This document shows positions 12,947 to 21,688 of a stretch of 64,000 bases of DNA, in pieces (the stretch's first letter is position 1; the number at the start of each line of letters is the position of its first letter). The DNA comes from Macrocystis pyrifera (taxonomy: Eukaryota > Sar > Phaeophyceae > Laminariales > Laminariaceae). The stretch covers positions 11,444,580 to 11,508,579 of the forward strand of contig JASSKH010000011.1 in NCBI GenBank assembly GCA_031763025.1. Direction: 5' to 3'. The notes under the pieces are model-generated. The model did not search any database. It was not told where the DNA came from and was given only the letters and a program-made list of their open reading frames with translations. Made by a program: the position numbers and the translations under genes.

Positions 12947-13681
12947 GTGTGTGTGTGTGTGTGCTTGACATTAAACCGTTCTTCTACTCGTCGACATCCA
13001 GCAAGCCCAGTGTCCGTGCTGATTCTTCACCCTAGAAAGATACGAGCTCTGTGGTCACAGACTACGACACAGAGATAACACACCGTAATGCATTAATATC
13101 CTACGTAATACCATGCCTTCGCACTAGGTGCGGCCGACACAACATACATACATACGCCAGCAACCAAAATACACCATAAAGAAAGAGAAGCAACGAAAAA
13201 AAACAAACCGAAAAAGAACAAGAAAAAGAAAAAGAAAAGGAGAAGAATCCCAAATAAATAAATAAAGTGGGAAGCCAAAGCTCAGACACATACATACTTA
13301 CCCCGAGCATGAGCTAAAAGGGACGTGCAAGGGGAAAGATACGAGAAGGAAAAAGGGGACTATGCATCCCGGTGAACACTTAACTAAGTAAAAAGAGCAA
13401 TAGTGAGTGGGATAAAATACGCTCGTCACCCACCCACTACGTAGTACTTCTTTCATAAGGATAAGAAGGGAAAAAAATCCAAATGCATACCGAACGGCCG
13501 CAGCAGTTGGCCGTACGAGTAACAAAGAAACGTCCAACCTATTAGTCGGCCTGGTACCTTGCTACCCTATCTGCGGTCTCTCTGCTACTCTCTTCTACCG
13601 CGGTTTCCCTTCTACTCCTCTTGTTCCCCCCCCTGCCCCCATACACTTGTACGGTGTTCCCTCTATCCCTCCTGCTGTTAC
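12947..13681 (-). mobile_element. 5'-truncated LINE copy, 3' end only, inverted
   Basis: This segment is the reverse complement of about 16944-17671, the C-terminal coding end, 3' untranslated region and (CA)n tail of the LINE at 14040-17671. The match is nearly perfect by eye. On the minus strand it starts inside the glycine/arginine-rich C-terminal coding part, passes the stop, and ends with a (CA)n run (12947-12963). Heavy 5' truncation is typical of target-primed reverse transcription. It faces the full copy across about 3.3 kb, giving inverted arms of about 700 bp. Confidence 0.85.
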
Positions 13682-13739
13682 CTACTCTCACCCGAATAAA
13701 AACCTGATTGCTATACTGGACAGCTGACCGGTTTCACTG

Positions 13740-14035
13740 CAGCACTTCATGCCGGGAGGCAGCAGTGTTGATACTTTGCTCCGGCAGTTTGGGACACTAT
13801 TTTAGGGCCCAGGATCGAGGGAGATCTTGCCGTACGACCTATAGTATCATCAACAGTTAATTTCTTTATAGTAGTATGAATACCATGTAGAACGGCTTCA
13901 CAACAGTACTTTATGCCGAGAGGCAGTGGTGTTGATGCTTTGCTGCGGTAGTAAGGGACAACTATCGTAAGGCCCAAGGATCGAGGGAGATCTTGCCGTA
14001 CGACCAACAGTATTACCCACATATTAATATATATC
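13740..14035. repeat. Two-copy tandem duplication, about 165 bp
   Basis: Two segments share CTT.ATGCCG.GAGGCAG, GTTGAT.CTTTGCT and GGATCGAGGGAGATCTTGCC in order, near 13748 and 13913. The end of the second copy directly abuts the LINE. GATCTTGCCGTAC also recurs in the tandem repeat on the far side of the LINE at 17912-18225. Confidence 0.7.
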
Positions 14036-14050
14036 CTCCAGGTTGTTGTC

Positions 14051-15130
14051 TTGAGTTTTTTAGACCAACGTCTTCTACCCATGTTCTGGCGAAAGTTGGA
14101 GGACCTGGTTGAGCAGATTCCTGCTATAGAGTGTTTGTTTGTGCTTATAGATGCCAATGGGCGAACTGGGGGGAGGATAGAAGGGTGCGGTGATGATGAA
14201 TGTAGGGTGCTCGGAGCATACGGACGAGATGTTCGTAGTGATAACGGCAAACGGCTTTTGTCGTTCGCTACCAGTTGCAAGCTAGCGCTCACCAACACAT
14301 TTTTCAGCACGCGCAAGGGCGGAATATCGCATACATACAACGGCACCAGCCTGAATGATCGTAAGCGAATCGACTACATCCTAACTCGTCAAGTCCACCG
14401 ACCTAGAGTACATAATGTTGCAGTCGTCCCACAGCCCCCACCACCTGCTAAGGCTGATTCAGACCATAACATCGTGTACATCAAGGCCCGACTTAGTGGT
14501 CACTTTTCGTCTAACCGAAGATTGCTGAAACCCCCAAAACGCCGAGAATTCGACAGGCGGCTTTTCTTATCCGATGGAGAGCGTCGACACCGAATAGTCG
14601 AGAGGGTCGTTTCCACTCTTAACCAACCCACCCAGCCTCGTAACACGTCTGGCATGGTTGAGTTTTTCACCACAACTGTCATGAATGCTGTTGAGAAAGA
14701 GGTGCCACCTCCACCACGTCGCCACCACCGAAACGGTTGGTGTGAGACCCCCGAAACGGTGGCCGCTTTCAAAGTAGCATGGACAGCGAGGGAGGATGCG
14801 AGACAGCTCTTGCGTGTCTACCCCCGAGATAGTACAGCGTGGAAGAAGTTGAGATCCGCCTGTGCGAATCTGCAGGAGGTGGTCGCCGCAGGAGTCAATG
14901 CGTATTTTGAAGAGTACCTCGCTGAAACCGAGAAATTCCTCGCGAGTTCCGATCAACGAGGGTTCTACAAGCACCTGAAGAGTACGGTAGGGTTGCAAGG
15001 TACGAAAGCGAGGAGTGAACAGTTTATCATGGACGAGGATGGCACGCTGTTGCGGGATCAAGCGCGAATTCGTGAAAGATGGGCGGGGTCACTACCACAA
15101 ACTATTGAACACGAAATCGCTGAAACTTGA
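14051..15130 (+). CDS. LINE endonuclease (C-terminal part) and RT linker
   Basis: This is the C-terminal half of an exonuclease-endonuclease-phosphatase domain. In order it shows VLIDANGRTGG, a THTYNG-like ISHTYNG, KRIDYILTRQ and ADSDHNIV, where the SDH triad belongs to the active site. In this family the endonuclease nicks target DNA so that the reverse transcriptase can prime on it. About the first hundred residues, including the catalytic glutamate region, are absent, and the open frame starts without ATG. The C-terminal 200 residues are the basic, coiled linker that normally precedes the reverse transcriptase. The frame ends 74 bp before the next one opens. In the next frame the linker continues with LLNTKSLKLDP, so a single frameshift near 15095 split one protein. 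Confidence 0.85.
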   Translation: MSFLDQRLLPMFWRKLEDLVEQIPAIECLFVLIDANGRTGGRIEGCGDDECRVLGAYGRDVRSDNGKRLLSFATSCKLALTNTFFSTRKGGISHTYNGTSLNDRKRIDYILTRQVHRPRVHNVAVVPQPPPPAKADSDHNIVYIKARLSGHFSSNRRLLKPPKRREFDRRLFLSDGERRHRIVERVVSTLNQPTQPRNTSGMVEFFTTTVMNAVEKEVPPPPRRHHRNGWCETPETVAAFKVAWTAREDARQLLRVYPRDSTAWKKLRSACANLQEVVAAGVNAYFEEYLAETEKFLASSDQRGFYKHLKSTVGLQGTKARSEQFIMDEDGTLLRDQARIRERWAGSLPQTIEHEIAET

Positions 15131-15203
15131 CCCCATGATCATCGACCTAGTGCCACCACGACCGCTGAAACTATCCCTTTGAAATGAACCATCCATTGAC
15201 GAG

Positions 15204-17078
15204 ATGATGGAAGCAGTGAAGGGTATGTCAAACTGGAAAGCCGTTGGACCAGATGGTCTCCCGGTCGAAATACTGAAACTTGACCACCCCGCTTTCGTGC
15301 AGTATTTTCACAGTATCCTTGTTAACGTTTGGGTAACGGGAGAAGTCCCCCAGCAATGGAAAGATGCGATCATAAAAACCCTTCATAAAAAGAAGGATAG
15401 AACTGATTGCAACAACTACAGAGGTATTTCGCTTGTTGCTCACGCAGGCAAGGTGTTGCTGAAAATCGTTGCGTCCCGTCTAAGCAGCTACTGCGAGACC
15501 GAGCATATACTCCCTGAAGAACAGTGCGGCTTCCGCCCCGCACGGTCAACAGTCGATATGCTGTTTGTCGTGCGCCGATTGCAGCAGCTCGGGCGGCAGA
15601 AGAAAATCCCCCTGTACATGTGCTTCATCGACTTGCAGAAAGCGTACGACTCTGTCGACCGAGAACTGTTGTGGGAGGTACTCACACGCCTTGGTGTACC
15701 AACCAAGATGCTCACAATCATTCGCAATTTTCACGAAGGCATGCGGGCTCGCGTGCGTGCGGATGACGGTGAACACTCGGACTGGTTCAATGTAACCCAG
15801 GGACTGCGGCAAGGCTGCGTACTATCGCCGTTACTGTTCAACGTGTTCTTCGCCGCTGCGATACACATCGTGCTGGTACGCCTCAGCAAAGACGAATGCA
15901 TCGTAAGGGATTTGGTTCATCTCGAAGAGGACAGGGTTGTCGGAAAAGAGGAACCGTTGGCATGCGTGCAAAGGGCTGTGTGGGGCATGTTGTATGCAGA
16001 CGACGCAGGGATAGTCTCAAGGTCGGCGGAAGGCCTTGCAAGAATGATGACAGTCATCGTGACTGTCTTCGAAGCAGTAGGTCTCACGGTATTCGAGAGG
16101 AAGACAGTGACGATGTTCCTACGAACACCGGATCAGACGTCTACCACCTCACCGCTCGCGATCGAAGCTGCAGGCCAAAAGTATAAACAGACGACCCAGT
16201 TTTTGTACCTAGGAGGCAATATCCACGAGAACGCTGACCTCTCCTTCGAAATCGAGCGACGAATCCGTCTGATGCGGGCATGCCTCAAACGGTATGGTCC
16301 GGAACTGTACGATAGGACGAACGCACCGCTTAGTCTGAAAGTCCGGATGCTGAAGGCCGAGGTGATTGAGACCTTGCTGTACGGTTGCGTGACGTGGACC
16401 CTCAATGCGGACCACTTCGCCAAGCTTCGATCAGCCCACCACGAAGTCCTTCTGCGAGTCATTGGTTTCCAGCGCCGACTACGCACCGACCACACCACCC
16501 TCTCGTATGCGAAGGCGCTCAGGATAACACGATGCGAAAGTATCGAAACGACCATCCGTAAACGGCGACTCTTCTTCTTCTTTGCGGGGGCTGTGGTGCG
16601 GCAACAGGAGGGGCGATTGCCCAGTCGGTTGATGTTCGGGACGATCGCTGGTGGGGGGAGCCCGAAACCAGGCGGGCAGCCCAAGACTTGGCCTAGGGCA
16701 ATTGCTGAGGACCTTAGAGTGTTCAAAGCCACCGAGGGATCAACGGAAGACTACCCCTTGGTCTTTGGAGTTGGGACCCCACTGTGGCCCACTGCAGCAA
16801 AACAGACGGGAAAGTGGTACCGGGGAATCCTCGAAGCAGCTGAACAGTTCATGAGCAGGTGGCACGAGGCTGAGGCAAAGCTGAGTAGACAGCGCCGTGC
16901 ATCCGCTGCAGGTAGTGTTAGAGGGAATGGGGGGAGGGGTAACAGCAGGAGGGGTAGAGGGAACACCGTACAAGTGTATGGGGGCAGGGGGGGGAACAGG
17001 AGGAGTAGAAGGGAAACCGCGGTAGAAGAGAGTAGCAGAGAGACCGCAGATAGGGTAGCAAGGTACCAGGCCGACTAA
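15204..17078 (+). CDS. LINE reverse transcriptase
   Basis: A 624-codon frame with the blocks of a non-LTR reverse transcriptase in order: [50 protein letters not shown] with the first catalytic aspartate, [29 protein letters not shown] with the two catalytic aspartates, and FLYLGGNI. The C-terminal part includes [12 protein letters not shown] and ends in a Gly/Arg/Ser-rich tail. No RNase H domain is visible. The frame upstream stays open except for a TGA at 15180-15182 and then joins the endonuclease frame by a shift near 15095. In an intact element both would therefore be one protein. The reverse transcriptase active site is preserved, so this copy decayed recently. Confidence 0.92.
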   Translation: MMEAVKGMSNWKAVGPDGLPVEILKLDHPAFVQYFHSILVNVWVTGEVPQQWKDAIIKTLHKKKDRTDCNNYRGISLVAHAGKVLLKIVASRLSSYCETEHILPEEQCGFRPARSTVDMLFVVRRLQQLGRQKKIPLYMCFIDLQKAYDSVDRELLWEVLTRLGVPTKMLTIIRNFHEGMRARVRADDGEHSDWFNVTQGLRQGCVLSPLLFNVFFAAAIHIVLVRLSKDECIVRDLVHLEEDRVVGKEEPLACVQRAVWGMLYADDAGIVSRSAEGLARMMTVIVTVFEAVGLTVFERKTVTMFLRTPDQTSTTSPLAIEAAGQKYKQTTQFLYLGGNIHENADLSFEIERRIRLMRACLKRYGPELYDRTNAPLSLKVRMLKAEVIETLLYGCVTWTLNADHFAKLRSAHHEVLLRVIGFQRRLRTDHTTLSYAKALRITRCESIETTIRKRRLFFFFAGAVVRQQEGRLPSRLMFGTIAGGGSPKPGGQPKTWPRAIAEDLRVFKATEGSTEDYPLVFGVGTPLWPTAAKQTGKWYRGILEAAEQFMSRWHEAEAKLSRQRRASAAGSVRGNGGRGNSRRGRGNTVQVYGGRGGNRRSRRETAVEESSRETADRVARYQAD

Positions 17079-17732
17079 TAGGTTGGACTTTTCTTTGCTA
17101 CTCGTACCGCCAACTGCTGCGGCCGTTCGGTATGCATTTGGATTTTTTTCCCTTCTTATCCTTATGAAAGAAGTACTACGTAGTGGGTGGGTGACGAGCG
17201 TATTTTGGCCCACTCACTATTGCTCTTTTTACTTAGTTAAGTGTTCACCGGGATGCATAGTCCCCTTTTTCCTTCTCGTATCTTTCCCCTTGCACGTCCC
17301 TTTTGGCTCATGCTCGGGGTAAGTATGTATGTGTCTGAGCTTTGGCTTCCCATTTTATTTATTTATTTGGGATCCTTCTCCTTTTCTTTTTCTTTTTCTT
17401 GTTCTTTTTCGGTTTGGTTTTTTTCGTTGCTTCTCTTTCTTTATGGTGTATTTGGTTGCTGGCGTATGTATGTATGTTGTGTCGGCCGCACCTAGTGCGA
17501 AGGCATGGTATTACGTAGGCTATTAATGCATCACGGTGTGTTATCTCTGTGTCGTAGTCTGTGACCACAGAGCTCGTATCTTTCTAGGGTGAAGAATCAG
17601 CACGGACACTGGGCTTGCTGGATGTCGACGAGTAGAAGAACGGTTTAATGTGAAGACACACACACACACACCCAGCTTCACTCTGTTCATCCAGCTTCCA
17701 AGTATGCCCCGTGTGAATATGGTGTATGTGTG

Positions 17733-17805
17733 TGTTCTTCACATTAAACCGTTCTTCTACTCGTCGACATTCAGCAATAGTGTCCGTGCTGATTCTTCAC
17801 CCTAC
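17733..17805 (-). repeat. Short inverted copy of the LINE 3' tip
   Basis: CTTCACATTAAACCGTTCTT followed by CTACTCGTCGACATTCAGCA is the complement of the LINE 3' end at about 17590-17655, with a small deletion. With the full copy it makes a foldback of about 70 bp around a loop of about 75 bp. Confidence 0.75.
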
Positions 17806-17911
17806 ATATATACATACGGGTGTTGTGTAGTGCATCCAGCAGATACTGCTGTGTAGGTACTGTTTCAACGAGTCAACATGATAACTCGTCAAGATAGGAA
17901 GAGAGACAGGC

Positions 17912-18225
17912 TCAAGGGTCCTTCGGGATCTTGCCATACAATTTTAGTATCGTATTGTATACGTCCTCTATGTACGTTTGTGCAAAATGCAGATCTACTG
18001 CGAACCAAAGGGTCCCTCGGGATCTAGCCGTACAGCAGTTTTAGTAATATGGACATATTGTATACGTCCTCTATGTACGTATGTGTCAAAAGCGGGCTGC
18101 GAGCCACCTGCGAGCCAAAGGGTCCTTCGGGATCTTGCCGTACAGTTTTTGTATTATGGGTATATTGTATACGTCCTTTATGTACGTATGTGTAAAAAGC
18201 ATACTGCGGGGCCACCCCCCCTGTA
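17912..18225. repeat. Three-copy tandem repeat, 95-110 bp
   Basis: GGGTCC.TCGGGATCT.GCC at about 17916, 18010 and 18120 starts three units. Each is followed by a TTTTAGTAT or TTTTTGTAT stretch and TATTGTATACGTCC.CTATGTACGTATGTG. The repeat lies directly outside the LINE 3' end. Confidence 0.8.
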
Positions 18226-20204
18226 CGCTTGTGGTTTAGTATTCACCAACACCGTATATCGATAAATCAACCTTGTTCGGGAAATAAATAAACAAAAACT
18301 GCAGGTACAGCATACAGCAGCAGTATGGTTCCTGTATTTTCTTCCAAATTACATGCACTTAGATTTATATTAATACCAATAGTGTACGGCAGTGCAAGTC
18401 GTCAGCAATATTCTTTTAATCTTTTTGAGCATCGTGCGTAGTGTTTAGACTACTGATAGCATTGTAGAGACGGAGATACGGCTCTTCTGTGTAATTCCGA
18501 GTTGAGGCGCCTTTGCTCCGGGCGGCGGTAGGCAAGGTTTCGTGGCATGGTAGGCTCATCAGTAACTACGTCCAGCTTCACACTTAGAACCATCTATGGG
18601 AGGCGCTCATCCCGCAATGATATTCAAAAGTACTCCCTACTACTGCTGTTTCGATACCAGCAGCGAGATATTCTTCAACACCAGTACATGTGATATGTGA
18701 CAACGAAGATACTGACGGTTGATCACGTTGGGCTGACTAATTGAGTCGTACATATATTGACAGCCCACAGCAATACTTTCCATGGTAGTCTAAATGAATA
18801 CAGCACATCAATCAATTTACTACTCGGATACCATGCCTTTCCGAACACACCGGGCAGCTCGTCACTGGTATGCGCTAAGCCATGCTTGCTACCGGTATCT
18901 CATTGGGTCCATGTCCCTGGTCTTACATCGGTGGTCCCGCATATTACGGCATGCGCTGCGCGAGTTTTCTAGCTTTGGTGCGTGACTTGAAGTCTAAGTC
19001 AATCAGGGCGACACAGCAGCCTACCCCCCCCGATTTTTTCTTATTTTGCGCTCACAGCAAGAATAATACGTATAGCATTTTCGACTGTGGATACGACATC
19101 AGAAAAAGAGAAGGATCACCACGGTTGTGTTTCACCCGCTCCATACCTGTTGGCCTGGTACTACTCAGGTTGGGCTGCATCTATATATCTAGCCCGAGCC
19201 CTCTGGACACAGCAAGCCACACCTTCCTCCATTGTGTGCAAGCTCATCATCGTCCAGCTGAAACTATGTCACCCCGTGTGACCCGTGCCCCCCGAGGGCT
19301 TGCGTAGCCGATCTTCATCTGCTCCAGTTTGTTTTTTGTCATTTCCTCTTGTACTTGGCTTTCAGTCCTCCAGGTGTTGTACCTGATACTCGAGCGCAAC
19401 GCTCGGTTGGTATACAACACATAAAATGGTACGACCGGAGACATCGAAGAGGGTCAAACGTGCATCTGACTTTCCATTTGGTGTGCATAAGACGACGATT
19501 GGTCTACTACTACTGATGTAGTCTACAAGCATCGCGGCAAGAATACTAGTCACCAAAGTATACGTGGTTTTCTCGAAAGTTCTATGTTTGCCAGCCGACA
19601 ATGCACGGTGCTGTCCAGGGGTTCATGGTTCTATAGGGTTACGTACGCCCAAACGGCATAAGGCTCAACGTTGATAGTTTCCGGAAGCACCTAACCAGGC
19701 AAACGGTACACGAGAGTATGCGTGCATTAGTACGTACGGCACCTTTGGCTTGTATCGATACCTGTCGATTGCATTCGGGTTTGAAGACAATAAGTGGTCA
19801 ATAGCATGCAATCATTTATTAACGAACATGCATGTGTGTGCGATCATGAACAACGAGCGAACAGACGAGCACGAGCAACAGGCAAACGGAGCACGAGCAA
19901 CGAGTATGCCTGCAGGCATTGACCAGATAAGTATCTTCAAAGCCTCACGACACAAACAAGCAGAGCACCATTGGCAGCGTGAATACATAACAGCATATTG
20001 CACGTATCACCATCATACAAGGCAGGCAACAACGAAAACATGTGGATGTATGCATATACCAAGTAACTGGTATGCAAATAAAGTATTATGCAAGATCAAA
20101 CGTGGGATTATACAAAGAACACGATGCCATTATTTCACACGTTTGCAAACGCTCCGATCTCTTGCAAACGTTTTGCGAACACTCCGATCTCCTGCAAGGC
20201 ACTT
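18226..20204. other. Interior of the LTR element near its 5' end, no gene assigned
   Basis: In minus orientation this is the leader side of the element. A minus-strand frame at 19362-19601 (about 80 codons, no ATG at its start) has fairly protein-like composition, with YTLVTSILAAMLVDYISSS and LTLFDVSGRTILCVVY, but matches no gag or other family I recognise. A 168-codon plus frame (19750-20256) runs into the LTR and looks accidental. Confidence 0.3.
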
Positions 20205-20224
20205 CGATCTCCCTGGGTTCACCA
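20205..20224 (-). other. Primer-binding-site-like sequence of the 12.7-kb element
   Basis: Read on the minus strand, TGGTGAACCCAGGGAGAT directly follows the 5' LTR. TGG complements a tRNA CCA end. The plus-strand reading CTTCGATCTCCCTGGGTTCACCA has a TTCGATC T-loop-like string 15 bases before the CCA, as at a tRNA 3' end. The tRNA species was not identified. Confidence 0.55.
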
Positions 20225-20788
20225 TGTTACAGCAGGGTACAGCTCTCAGACCGTAAAAAGGACCTGCGCTCATTAGATCTCTGAGGCCGGCTCACCTGTT
20301 GTTTGGGAGTTCGAGGAAGTGCCTTCAAGCAGTAATGATCGGGTCACGCAGAACGTGGATCGATGCAAGGCGGTAAATGCAAGCAGTCAGCGTGAACACT
20401 CAATGTAGCACCACAGACACGATGACGGACACGACGGGCAAGGCAGGGCCCAAGGGGCTGGGGGTTGATAGGACAGGTATCACAGATCACTTGGCTTTGA
20501 CTTTCTTTCTTCACTCTTATTGGTGTTTCGTAAACACCGGGTGGTCCCGGAACCTCGTTACTGGCTCTGTACCCGAGACCGAAGGCATTCCCACACCGGG
20601 GATCCTCCCTGCCCCTATAAGATCCGCCCAGAGGATGCTAATCAAAGCTTGCCCTCTGCCTATCGAATTGACCCGACGCGTGACCCTGATCAGGACAGTG
20701 GTCTCGCGCCGTATTATCCTCCCCATAGCGCTGGTCACGACGGTCACAGCGCTATGAACCTCCCTCCCTGGCGCCACCCGCTGTAACA
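20225..20788 (-). repeat. 5' LTR of the 12.7-kb element (minus orientation)
   Basis: This 564-bp repeat matches 8080-8643 apart from about twelve substitutions and starts and ends with the same TGTTACAGC / GCTGTAACA inversion. It is followed by the TGTA duplication and then by the continuation of the satellite. Confidence 0.85.
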
Positions 20789-21154
20789 TGTATGTAGCAA
20801 CACCGCTGTGCCAGCGCCCTAGAAGGCGGTCGATGGCGAGGGGCTATGTGCCGGTGCACGGCTTGGGGCCGGCGCCGATGCGTCGACCCTTTGCCCTGCC
20901 CCTCACTAACGATACATACCATACGCGTCGCGGCGCACAACAACGATGCCGTGCCGGTGCACGTTAAGGCGGTCGATAGTGGCGGAGTATGCGCCGGTCT
21001 ACGTCTCGTGACCGGCGCACAGGCTTACATTCGAGATTGACCGGAATGGATGCTGGCGCATGCGTCACCCCCGTCCCACTAGCGATACATTCGTACCAAA
21101 GACACAGGCGCGTGTCACCCCAAGGAAAGCTCTCGACCGGTGCACGAGATACGC
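20789..21154. repeat. GC-rich satellite array, right remainder
   Basis: The sequence resumes with TGTATGTAGCAACACCGCTG and continues with AAGGCGGTCGATGGCGAGGG, CGGCGCCGATGCGTCGACCC and CCCCTCACTAACGATACATA. These are the same elements as in 4518-8079. After about two units the match fades near 21040 into a related but diverged GGCGCA-rich sequence. Confidence 0.75.
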
Positions 21155-21470
21155 GGTGCGGAGCACCAGATAGCGGATGCTGTTGATAGGAAGATGTCGG
21201 TGTATGGCAACAACCGTGGCTACAAACAACGCCGGTGCGTACTAATGGTGTGCCGACGCACACCAGCACGGGGACAACCAAGCCCCACCCTTGTCCAGGC
21301 CGGTGCATCGATAGAGCACCAGATAGCGGATGCTGTTGATAGGAAGATGTCGGTGCATGTCAACAACCGCGGCTATAAACAACGCTGGCGCGTACTACTG
21401 GTGTGCCGGCGCACACCAGCACTGGGACAACCAAGCCTCACCCTAGTCCTGGCCGGTGCATGGATAGTGC
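21155..21470. repeat. Two-copy tandem duplication, about 153 bp
   Basis: GAGCACCAGATAGCGGATGC starts both copies near 21159 and 21313. Both continue with TGTTGATAGGAAGATGTCGG, CAACAACCG.GGCTA.AAAC, GTGTGCCG.CGCACACCAGC and GGGACAACCAAGCC. The duplication lies between the satellite and the tyrosine-recombinase element. Confidence 0.8.
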
Positions 21471-21688
21471 TCACCGTCGCCTCTATCTGATATCGTTCAT
21501 GTCGCGCTGCCCCGTTCCGCTTCCGCGCCGTGTCGTCGCGTCCGTTCTTGCCGTGGTTGTGGTCTGTTCCTTGTCGGCGTCGTCCGCTGTTGCCGTCACT
21601 GTGTTCTGTTACGCGTCCGCTCTGTCTCGCCGAGTCCAAATTTCGCAGAGGCCCAGCGAGAACGACGGCGGAGGGGGGAATTGGGACA

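Larger units (their letters stand above)
14040..17671 (+). mobile_element. 5'-truncated APE-type LINE with (CA)n tail
   Basis: This non-LTR retrotransposon carries the end of an apurinic endonuclease domain, a reverse transcriptase and a C-terminal region. A 3' untranslated region follows and ends GGTTTAATGTGAAG, then a (AC)n run (17656-17671). The first part of the endonuclease is missing, so the element is 5'-truncated near 14040. One frame change and one in-frame stop separate the two coding parts. The (CA)n tail in place of poly(A) is shared with the inverted copy ending at 12947, so it is a property of the family. The LINE is nested in the 12.7-kb LTR element. A more decayed relative lies at 51480-54050. 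Confidence 0.85.
8080..20788 (-). mobile_element. 12.7-kb LTR retrotransposon without recognisable gag-pol (LARD-like)
   Basis: Two direct repeats of exactly 564 bp each (8080-8643 and 20225-20788) bound this element. By eye they differ at about a dozen positions, roughly 2 percent. Each begins TGTTACAGC and ends GCTGTAACA, a perfect 9-bp terminal inversion with the canonical TG..CA ends. The element interrupts the satellite array and is flanked by TGTA duplications. On the minus strand, a TGG-starting primer-site-like sequence directly follows the 5' LTR (20225-20788), and a GCAGGGGGGG tract directly precedes the 3' LTR (8080-8643). The 11.6-kb interior shows no gag, protease, integrase or LTR-type reverse transcriptase. 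The only recognisable proteins belong to a nested LINE. This fits a large retrotransposon derivative moved by enzymes supplied in trans. Confidence 0.85.

Noticed and set aside
20205..20224. tRNA gene ending CCA at 20224
   Set aside because: No cloverleaf precedes the CCA, and genomic CCA is unusual in eukaryotic tRNA genes. The position directly at the LTR makes a primer-binding site the better reading.
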